In this document: positions 7,616 through 14,364 of the stretch, one piece after another
Position numbering within the stretch: position 1 is the stretch's first letter
How the letters are laid out: every line of letters begins with the position of its first letter
Assembly: GCA_964544865.1 (NCBI GenBank)
Contig: CAZJDV010000050.1
Span: forward strand, 1 to 18,412
Length of the DNA stretch: 18,412 nucleotides
Source of the DNA: CAZJDV01 sp964544865
GTDB lineage: Bacteria > Chloroflexota > Dehalococcoidia > Lucifugimonadales > CAJWER01
Reading direction: 5' to 3'
Notes under the pieces: generated by a model
Seen by the model: the letters and a program-made list of their open reading frames with translations, nothing else
Told to the model about the DNA's origin: nothing
Database searches by the model: none
Program-made: the position numbers and the translations under genes

Positions 7616-8421
7616 GGGGACGCGACTACGCGCGAGTCAAGCTGGACCGGGCACGGCTGAGGCTTCACGACGCGACCCGAATCACCAGGTTCTGCACCAT
7701 CGGCGACACGGACATGGTCGTCGAGGTCGGCAATCCGCGCGAGCTGAGCCGGATCAAGGCGTACGTGGGGAAAGAGCCCGACACGGTCGAGTGGATCAGT
7801 CAGTATGTCAAGCCCGGCGACGTATTCTACGACGTCGGCGCCAACATCGGCCTCTACTCCATATTCACCGCCAAGCGCCTTCAGGGACGCAGCAAGGTCT
7901 ACAGCTTCGAGCCCGAGTCCCAGAACTACGCAAGCCTCAACAGGAATGTCTTCCTGAACGGTCTTTCGGACTCCATAATGACGCTCTGCCTGGCCGTCTC
8001 CGACGCTTGCCGCGTCGACACGTTCTTCGTGCGCGGGCACCTGCGCGCGGGCGAGGCCATCCATCAGTTCCGCCAGGCCACCGACGACTTTGGCCGGTCC
8101 TTCTCTCCGGTGCACCTCCAGGGTATGTTCGGCATCTCGCTCGACGACCTGTGCTACTCGTACGGCCTCGACTTTCCTTCCCATATCAAGGTGGACGTGG
8201 ACGGGCATGAGTACGCGGTCGTGGAGGGCGCGCGCCGGGTGCTCAAGGATCCCAGGCTCCGGAGTGTCCTGCTTGAGATAACCGAAAGCTCCGAAAACGC
8301 CGAGGAGATCCGATCGATGTTCGCCGTGTTCCAGGACGCCGGGTTCTCGGTGCTCAAGAAAGTGCAGACGGTCCCGGGACGCGAAGCCCATAACGTGATC
8401 TTCACGAGGGCCGGTTCTTGA
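7612..8421 (+). CDS. FkbM-family SAM-dependent methyltransferase
   Basis: This 269-residue protein has the full FkbM pattern. VKPGDVFYDVGANIGLYS is motif I, with the glycine-rich SAM loop. SFEPESQNYASLNRN follows with the acidic residue that holds the ribose, and HIKVDVDGHEYAVVEGA is the family's 'D-x-D-G-x-E' signature. It probably O-methylates a sugar hydroxyl of the glycan. The first 70 residues before motif I include a basic helix (YARVKLDRARLRLH), which could associate with membranes or with the acceptor; that is inference. The start overlaps the aminotransferase stop as ATGA. It is not a close copy of the FkbM gene at the left edge, so the two probably act at different positions. The acceptor is unknown. 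Confidence 0.9.
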   Translation: MRGRDYARVKLDRARLRLHDATRITRFCTIGDTDMVVEVGNPRELSRIKAYVGKEPDTVEWISQYVKPGDVFYDVGANIGLYSIFTAKRLQGRSKVYSFEPESQNYASLNRNVFLNGLSDSIMTLCLAVSDACRVDTFFVRGHLRAGEAIHQFRQATDDFGRSFSPVHLQGMFGISLDDLCYSYGLDFPSHIKVDVDGHEYAVVEGARRVLKDPRLRSVLLEITESSENAEEIRSMFAVFQDAGFSVLKKVQTVPGREAHNVIFTRAGS

Positions 8422-8443
8422 TACCTGTGCCCGGCGCAGGCAA

Positions 8444-10519
8444 ATGCCCGGCGTGACTGCTGACAAGGCCGTTCAGGCGGCGCTGCTGGTCGTTGGACCG
8501 GGCCCCGTGGCCGGGGACGACCTCGCCCGGGCCGCCGGCGAGATCGGTAAGCGCGTCCCCTCGGAGTCGCGGCTGGACGTGCTGCTGTTCCAGGAGGGTC
8601 CGGCCGAAACTGTCGTCGGGCAGGTCCGCGCGATCTGGCAGGGCGAGGTGCGCCAGCTCGGTGGCGCGAGATACCTGGCCCAGGTCGACTACGAGGTCAG
8701 GGACAGCATCTCCGAGTTCGTCGCGGATGTCCGGGAGCGGTTGGTTTCCATCGCGCTGTCGACCGGCGGCCCCGGATGGGCCGAGCGGTTTGGCTCGCTG
8801 TGGTGGAAGACCGGAATCTCCGAGAAGAACAGTCCTGCCGACCGTTCCTGGTGGCAGCTCTTCAGGGCGGCGGCCTTGCGGTTGTGCCTTCGGGAGCAGA
8901 CATATTCGGTTTGTGTGGCGATGGGAGATACCGACTTCGTCCCTGTCATGAGACAGGTCGCTGTTCAAGCGGACCTCCGGTTCGCCGCAGTCGAGCGACA
9001 GGGAGAGATATTCCGGTGGCGCCGCGTTCTCGCGATCAGGGCAGTCGGGTGTGTCTTTTTCGTCGTCGCGATTCTCGCCGCGAAGTGGCACCATCGCCGG
9101 ACGTCGGGAGCCGCCAGGAACAGGCACGGTGGTTCAGGCCCCCCGCTGCTCTTTAGCTGGTATCCCCGAGTCTGGACGGACCGCCTCGGCGGCTGGAAGG
9201 ACATGTACCATGGCGGTCTGGTGCGCCGGCTCGCAGAGAGCCTCGATGAGGAGCCCGTCCTCGCGCTTCGTATCTTCGACAGAACTAAGTTCGTCACTCC
9301 CGCGGTCTATCTCGACCGGATCAGGCTCCTCAGCACGCCCGGACGCGCGCCCGGCAGATATGTGGTCCTGGAGTCGTTCGGCAGGGTCTTTGAGGTGCTG
9401 CGCAGCTACGTGAGCCCTCGGGATGTGTTGAGGTTCCGCCGGATGACACGGCACACCGGTTTCGACCGCGCGCTAACCTGGGATGGTATCGAGTTGACCG
9501 AGCTTCTCAAGCCGGGCCTCTGGCGCTCGGTACTGGTCAACTGGCCCCACTTGCTGGCGTTGCAAGGCGCCGCCATGCGTGCGGTCCGGCACGTGAGGCC
9601 CAGCGTGGCCATCGTCTACTGTTTCGAGTTCGTGTACGGCCGCGCGCTTATCGAGGGTACTCGGCGGGGCGGACCCGGGGTTCCCATCGTGGGCTTGCAG
9701 CACGGGCCCATCAGCCCCATGCAACTCTTGTATGCAGGCAGCAAGGCTGAGAGGGTCCTGTCCCCGTCCGGGGGAGTTCCGATGCCCGAGCCGGACCTCT
9801 ACGCGATGGACGGTTCGCAGGCGGTCGAGCTGATGCATGAGCGTGGGATCCCTCTGGACCGCCTCGAGATAACCGGGGCGGCCCGATTTGACGACGTATG
9901 GACCGAGGCGCGGCGTCTGCTGGACGTGCAAGAGAACCGAAAACGTCCCAGGACGCGAATCCTTATCGCGTCGGGGCTGCACGATACGCCCTTTGTGCTC
10001 GGAATGGTCCTGCGGGCCCTCGGCGACGATCCGAGGCTCGAACTTGTGCTCAAGCCCCATCCCAAGCTGTCAGGCCGGGCTCTGACCGAGCTTGTCGGCG
10101 ATAGAGAAGGCGGGGATGAGGGCCGGGGCGCCAGGCTCACGGTGGTTCGCGAGGGCAGTATCTACGAGTGGATGACCCGGTCCGCCATCCTTCTTGGAAC
10201 TTACTCGTCCTCGTCCGTGGAGGCCCTGGCGTTCCAGATCCCGGTCGTGCTACTCCTGCCGAATCATACTCCAGACATGAGCCTGTACAACGGCCGCCCC
10301 GCGCCGGTGCTCAAGGCGGCCACCACCGAGGAGCTCAGAGAGAGTGTCAACATGCTCGTAGGCGAAGCCGGGTACGCGTCCAGCTATCTATCTCGGATAG
10401 CCGGTGTCCTGGAAGACTCATTCGGGCCCATCGATTCCAAATCGTCGGAGAGGCTGGCGAATCTTTGCGTCCGCATGGTGGCGGAGCGTGGCGGCGACCG
10501 CCTCACCAGGGCGAGCTGA
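8444..10519 (+). CDS. Membrane-anchored GT-B-like surface-carbohydrate biosynthesis protein
   Basis: This 691-residue protein has three parts. Residues 1-190 contain a tryptophan-rich stretch (WAERFGSLWWKTGISEKN, 112-129) that I associate with a family of surface-carbohydrate biosynthesis proteins. Residues about 197-215 form one hydrophobic helix (VGCVFFVVAILAAKW) followed by basic residues, a likely membrane anchor. Residues about 230-690 look like a GT-B transferase of the capsule/CDP-glycerol-transferase type: VGLQHGPI with His420, LKPHPK with His539, and GTYSSSSVEALAF, where relatives bind the nucleotide phosphate. It probably transfers a sugar or other activated group to a lipid-linked or surface glycan at the inner membrane face. 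The donor is unknown; some relatives act on nonulosonic acids, but I see no such pathway here. The ATG at 8444 has only a weak Shine-Dalgarno, and no other start lies in frame upstream of it. Confidence 0.7.
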   Translation: MPGVTADKAVQAALLVVGPGPVAGDDLARAAGEIGKRVPSESRLDVLLFQEGPAETVVGQVRAIWQGEVRQLGGARYLAQVDYEVRDSISEFVADVRERLVSIALSTGGPGWAERFGSLWWKTGISEKNSPADRSWWQLFRAAALRLCLREQTYSVCVAMGDTDFVPVMRQVAVQADLRFAAVERQGEIFRWRRVLAIRAVGCVFFVVAILAAKWHHRRTSGAARNRHGGSGPPLLFSWYPRVWTDRLGGWKDMYHGGLVRRLAESLDEEPVLALRIFDRTKFVTPAVYLDRIRLLSTPGRAPGRYVVLESFGRVFEVLRSYVSPRDVLRFRRMTRHTGFDRALTWDGIELTELLKPGLWRSVLVNWPHLLALQGAAMRAVRHVRPSVAIVYCFEFVYGRALIEGTRRGGPGVPIVGLQHGPISPMQLLYAGSKAERVLSPSGGVPMPEPDLYAMDGSQAVELMHERGIPLDRLEITGAARFDDVWTEARRLLDVQENRKRPRTRILIASGLHDTPFVLGMVLRALGDDPRLELVLKPHPKLSGRALTELVGDREGGDEGRGARLTVVREGSIYEWMTRSAILLGTYSSSSVEALAFQIPVVLLLPNHTPDMSLYNGRPAPVLKAATTEELRESVNMLVGEAGYASSYLSRIAGVLEDSFGPIDSKSSERLANLCVRMVAERGGDRLTRAS

Positions 10520-10525
10520 CGCGCG

Positions 10526-11383
10526 TTGGCGAACGAGCGCACGTCCGAATACAGATCCTTGAGAAAGACGATCAACCAGGGGCGCTCGAACGCGCGCGAC
10601 GCACTTAGCTACCTTCGTTATCGAGGGCGTTACGCCTATCGAGTCATCTACGTCGCCTGCCCTCCCAAGACGGCGTCCACGTGGCTGAACCATCTGCTCG
10701 TGGAGCTCCTCCCCGGTTTCAGATACCATTACCCGTCGCATCACCCCTCGGCCCAGACTGGCTACGATGTGACTCAGCCGGTCATTGACGAGCTGCGTGG
10801 GAAGCTTGCTGTGGTACGCTCGTTCACCACTCCCACGCCCGAGAACCGCGCCGCGATGGAGCGCGAATTCGGCCGATACGTAGTGCTGATCAGGGACGTG
10901 CGCGATATCGTCGTCAGCCTGTTCCATCACGCGCGTGCACATCCGCGCTCCGCATTCGTCGATCAGGGCATCGAGAGGCAGCTTCCGTGGACCCCGCTTC
11001 CGAAAGACGCGCTGGATCTTGACGATGAGCGCTGTCTCGACATTGTCATCGAGAACATGCTGCCGGGCCTGGCATCGCTGTCCCTGGACTGGTACGAGTA
11101 CCAGCAAGAGCAGGACCACGTGCTGCTGCTGCGGTACGAGGACGTGACCCAAAACACCGCTGACGAGCTCTCGCGGATACTTGCCCACTACGACCTGGAC
11201 ATACCGAGACTGTCAATTGAGGCCGTCGTGGCGAAGCTGGCTCCCACGACTGGCGAGTTCAAGTTTCGCAAGGGCATCGCCGGCAACTGGAAGAACGAGC
11301 TCACGGTTCGACAGCAGCAACGGTGTCAGGAGATCGCCGGAGACTTCCTGGAGCAATCGGGCTACGCCGAGACCAGCGGGTAG
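10526..11383 (+). CDS. PAPS-dependent sulfotransferase
   Basis: This 285-residue protein has the complete sulfotransferase motif set. CPPKTASTWL (45-54) is the 5'-phosphosulfate-binding loop, with Lys48. LIRDVRDIVVSLF (121-133) is the 3'-phosphate-binding segment, with Arg123 and Ser131. FRKGIAGNWKNEL (247-259) is the conserved RKGxxGxWK region that also binds the 3'-phosphate. RYEDV (203-207) is another family mark. It should move a sulfo group from PAPS to a hydroxyl or amine of the glycan. The closest general type is the sulfotransferase domain of cytosolic and carbohydrate enzymes; a sugar acceptor is inferred from context. No PAPS synthesis genes are in the window. The TTG at 10526 is a weak start; a TTG at 10559 is an alternative, and no ATG occurs before residue 111. 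Confidence 0.9.
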   Translation: MANERTSEYRSLRKTINQGRSNARDALSYLRYRGRYAYRVIYVACPPKTASTWLNHLLVELLPGFRYHYPSHHPSAQTGYDVTQPVIDELRGKLAVVRSFTTPTPENRAAMEREFGRYVVLIRDVRDIVVSLFHHARAHPRSAFVDQGIERQLPWTPLPKDALDLDDERCLDIVIENMLPGLASLSLDWYEYQQEQDHVLLLRYEDVTQNTADELSRILAHYDLDIPRLSIEAVVAKLAPTTGEFKFRKGIAGNWKNELTVRQQQRCQEIAGDFLEQSGYAETSG

Positions 11384-11410
11384 CTGGGCGGTGGGGTCCG
11401 CGCACAGAGC

Positions 11411-12226
11411 ATGATACGACTCCGGGCCGACAGCGACCGCCTGAGACGGATGCTGCGGCGCCGCGAGGTCGAGGCGGTCTTGCGAGACGTGCCCGACGAC
11501 GTCTTTGAAGACGTGTTGGAGCTTGGAGCGGGAGATGGTGCGCAGAGCAGACTCATCGCCCGCAGCGCCAGGATGGTTCTGTGCACGGACCTGAACGAGG
11601 AACGCCTGGTCCTAGATCCGCACCCAAAGATCACCTACGGCATTTGCGACGCTGAGGACATGCCATATGAGGCGGCGCGGTTCGACCTCATCTACTCCTC
11701 GAACGTCTTCGAGCACCTGCCCCACCCGGACCGGGCGCTCTCAGAGTTGCATCGCGTCCTGCGGGACGACGGCGTGATGGTCCACGTGATCCCCAACCGT
11801 TTCTGGAAACTGCTGCAGCTCGCCCTGTTCTATCCCACGCAGGTGGTTACCGCCGCGGAGATCGTCCTGCCGGGCCGTCCGGCTAGAAAGAACGAGGCAC
11901 GGCCTTCCCGCGGCAACAACCTTAGCAGCGATGGACCATCGTTCCTTCGCCGGAACATTTGGCCGCCGGTGCACGGTGAGTACACGGGCCACGTCTCGGA
12001 GTTCATGGGCATGGGTGGCACCTTCTGGAAACGAAAGTTCGAAGAGGGGGGGTTCGATCTGGCCGGCAGGATCCGCGGGCTTCCCGCCCACTCCCCCTAC
12101 CGGTTCGGACTGGAGTGGCCCAGGAGGGCGACCGAGTCCCTGGGTCTCTCGTCGTGCAATGGCTACGTCCTGACGAAGCGCGGGTACGAGTCCTCCGTCG
12201 CGCGGCTGCTTGTCTCAGGCCGCTAG
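11411..12226 (+). CDS. Class I SAM-dependent methyltransferase (Methyltransf_11 type)
   Basis: This 271-residue protein shows VLELGAGDGAQSRL (35-48) as SAM motif I, CTDLNEE (58-64) as the acidic motif II, CDAEDMPYEAARFDLIYSSN as the motif III/IV region, and VFEHLPHPDRALSELHRVLRDDG, the post-motif helix common in Methyltransf_11 proteins. After this the protein carries about 100 less conserved residues with aromatic stretches (NRFWKLLQLALFYP) that could contact a lipid or large acceptor. It probably methylates a sugar, a lipid or an intermediate of the glycan; the acceptor cannot be named. It begins 27 bases after the sulfotransferase stop, with no clear Shine-Dalgarno, and ends nine bases before the following glycosyltransferase. 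Confidence 0.85.
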   Translation: MIRLRADSDRLRRMLRRREVEAVLRDVPDDVFEDVLELGAGDGAQSRLIARSARMVLCTDLNEERLVLDPHPKITYGICDAEDMPYEAARFDLIYSSNVFEHLPHPDRALSELHRVLRDDGVMVHVIPNRFWKLLQLALFYPTQVVTAAEIVLPGRPARKNEARPSRGNNLSSDGPSFLRRNIWPPVHGEYTGHVSEFMGMGGTFWKRKFEEGGFDLAGRIRGLPAHSPYRFGLEWPRRATESLGLSSCNGYVLTKRGYESSVARLLVSGR

Positions 12227-12235
12227 GGAGTCCAG

Positions 12236-13459
12236 ATGAAGATCGCGATTCTCACGGCATCCTTCTTGCCCAAGGTCGGTGGGGCCCAGATCTTCTCGTA
12301 CAACATCGCCCGCGAGCTAGCCGCAGCCGGGAACGATGTGCGGGTATACGTTCCCGCCGAGAACTACGAGGCCCTCGGCCATCGGTTTCGAGACCTCCTG
12401 GAGCCCCTTCCGCGAAAATTCTACGGCGCGGTTAGGCGAGTTCCCGTCCTGGGCCTCTGGTGGGCGCAGCGGTTCCTCCTGCGGAGGCAGAAGGCCGAGA
12501 GCTATGACGCGTGGCTGGTGATCGTGACCTTTCCCAGCGGGTACGTCGCCACCTGCCTGAGAGGCACGGTCCCCGTCGTGCTGAGGGCCTCCGGCGAGGA
12601 TATCCAGAAGTCCGAGGAGCTAGGCTACGGGTACAGGCTCGATTCCGCGTTGGAGGCGCGAATTGGGAGGACCGCGCGGGCGTACGACAGGCTTGTCGCC
12701 CTTACGGAGAGTGTCCGCACCGACTTCCTTGAGCTAGGCGTTCCCAACGAAGCTATCGCGACCATCCCTAACGGCGTGGACCTGGAGCGGTTCGCGCCGG
12801 ACTCCGAACCTTCGGCGGCACGATCGGAGCTGGGTTGGCCGAGCGACCGGACAATCATCCTCACCACCGGCCGGAACCACCGAAAAAAGGGATACGATCT
12901 CATTCCTGCCATCGCCGAAATCCTCAGGGCGCAGGGTCACATGTTCCGATGGTACGTCGTCGGCCTTAACGCCGACAGGATCGATGATGATATCCGCTCC
13001 TGCGGGCTGGCGGACTTCGTCCAGACCCACGACGAAGTGGGCGTCGCCAGAGACCTCGATGACGACTGGCGATTCCCCGATAAAAAGCTGGTGACGATGT
13101 ACCAGGCCGCCGACATATACGCCTTTCCGTCGCTTCTGGAGACCTTCGGGATGGTGCAGCTCGAGGCTATGGCCGCGGGCGCGGCGGTGGTCACTACTGA
13201 CGCGCCGGGGTGCCGGGACGTCGTGATACACGAGCAAAACGGGCTCCAAGCCCGGGCCGGCGACGCCGAGAGCTTCGCCCGGGAGCTGGGCCGTGCGCTG
13301 GCCGATCCCGGACTCCGAGAGGCCCTCATGCGGAGAGCAACGGAGTTCGTGAAAGATTATAGCTGGGCGAACGTGGCGGGCCAGTACGAAGCTCTGTTCT
13401 CCGAGCTCATCGAGGGCCGCGGGGCGCAACAAGTGGTTTCAGGGCCGGGGCGGAGTTGA
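12236..13459 (+). CDS. GT4-family glycosyltransferase
   Basis: This GT-B retaining glycosyltransferase has 407 residues. The N-terminal acceptor domain has the glycine-rich KVGGAQIFSYNIARELA loop (13-29) seen in PimB/WaaG-like GT4 enzymes. The C-terminal donor domain contains TTGRNHRKKGYD, where basic residues would contact the nucleotide diphosphate. ETFGMVQLE (Glu302-x7-Glu310) is the E-x7-E motif, and it is followed by AMAAGAAVVTTDAPGCRDVV. It should add a sugar from an NDP or lipid donor to the growing glycan on the cytoplasmic face. A good ribosome site (GGGAG, five bases before the ATG) supports the start. The stop overlaps the next gene's TTG. Neither donor nor acceptor can be read from sequence. 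Confidence 0.9.
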   Translation: MKIAILTASFLPKVGGAQIFSYNIARELAAAGNDVRVYVPAENYEALGHRFRDLLEPLPRKFYGAVRRVPVLGLWWAQRFLLRRQKAESYDAWLVIVTFPSGYVATCLRGTVPVVLRASGEDIQKSEELGYGYRLDSALEARIGRTARAYDRLVALTESVRTDFLELGVPNEAIATIPNGVDLERFAPDSEPSAARSELGWPSDRTIILTTGRNHRKKGYDLIPAIAEILRAQGHMFRWYVVGLNADRIDDDIRSCGLADFVQTHDEVGVARDLDDDWRFPDKKLVTMYQAADIYAFPSLLETFGMVQLEAMAAGAAVVTTDAPGCRDVVIHEQNGLQARAGDAESFARELGRALADPGLREALMRRATEFVKDYSWANVAGQYEALFSELIEGRGAQQVVSGPGRS

Positions 13460-14364
13460 GCCGCCTGAGCGTGCCATCTCTTAATCGAAACGGCCCGGTC
13501 CGCCTGATAACCAGCCTTGGCGATCGTGCCCTTTTCTTCAAGCAGTGGTTCCTGGCCTACAGGTTCGGAGGCTTCGAGACCGGGCCTTCTGTCACCTTGA
13601 GCGGGCTAACCCACCTGTTTCCTCCGACCGACAGAAAATGGGCCGATCCCTTTCCCGTGACCGAGGGCGGCAGATTTTATATTTTCATGGAGGAGCTGGT
13701 CCGAAAGACCGGCAAGGGACATCTGTCGGTCCTGGAGATAGACCCCTCTGGAGTGGTCGATGGTCCTGTCCCAATCCTTGAGACAGAGTACCACCTGTCT
13801 TACCCGTTCGTGTTCAAGTGGCGGGACGAGTACTTCATGGTGCCCGAAAGCAGGAGGAACAGGACCGTTGATTTGTACAGGTGCACCGCGTTTCCGTTCG
13901 GGTGGGAGCATGTGGACACGCTGATCGACGATGTTGGAGCGGTGGACGCAACCTTGGAGGAGATCAACGGCAGATGGTGGATGTTCACGTCCATCGCGCC
14001 GGACGGTGCTTCCGCGAAGGATGAGCTGCACCTGCTGTACGCGGACAGCCCTCTGGGACCCTGGCAGAGGCATGCGGGCAATCCTGTGAAGTCTGACCGG
14101 TCGTCGGCGAGGCCAGCAGGCAGGATTTTCCGCGCCGGCGGCGAGTTGTACCGGCCCTCGCAGGACTGCTCGGCTCCCACCGCCCACGCCTATGCGGTAA
14201 CGGTGAATAGGATCGTCCGCATCGACACGAGCGGCTACGAGGAGACGGAGGCCTTCAAGATCCTCCCCAATTGGGCGGAGGGCCTAATCGCAACCCACAC
14301 CTTCAATGTCAGCGACGGGCTCGTGGTGGTCGATGGTCTGCGGCGCCGGGGCAGGTTCCTTTGA
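13456..14364 (+). CDS. Beta-propeller protein related to the N-terminal domain of glucosamine inositolphosphorylceramide transferase
   Basis: This 302-residue protein has no glycosyltransferase domain of its own. It shows repeated beta-strand blocks typical of a five-bladed propeller of the GH43/GH32 kind: DRKWADPFPV (59-68), HLSYPFVF (113-120), VDATLEEINGRWWMF (163-177), SPLGPWQRHAGNPV (198-211), SARPAGRIF (217-225) and LYRPSQDCS (231-239). This pattern matches what databases label the N-terminal domain of plant glucosamine inositolphosphorylceramide transferase 1, which also occurs alone in bacterial polysaccharide clusters. Asp64 and Asp164 sit where GH43-like folds place catalytic acids, but I cannot tell whether it is an enzyme or a binding module. 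The name should not be read as a sphingolipid function. The start is TTG inside the upstream TGA; the Shine-Dalgarno-like GGCGGAG touches it, so a slightly later start is possible. Confidence 0.7.
   Translation: MSRLSVPSLNRNGPVRLITSLGDRALFFKQWFLAYRFGGFETGPSVTLSGLTHLFPPTDRKWADPFPVTEGGRFYIFMEELVRKTGKGHLSVLEIDPSGVVDGPVPILETEYHLSYPFVFKWRDEYFMVPESRRNRTVDLYRCTAFPFGWEHVDTLIDDVGAVDATLEEINGRWWMFTSIAPDGASAKDELHLLYADSPLGPWQRHAGNPVKSDRSSARPAGRIFRAGGELYRPSQDCSAPTAHAYAVTVNRIVRIDTSGYEETEAFKILPNWAEGLIATHTFNVSDGLVVVDGLRRRGRFL

Noticed and set aside
8428..8453. A nine-base direct repeat (TGCCCGGCG) spaced by eight bases around the start of the 691-residue gene.
   Set aside because: It is short and GC-rich, so it could easily be chance, and it does not form a hairpin or a known binding-site pattern.
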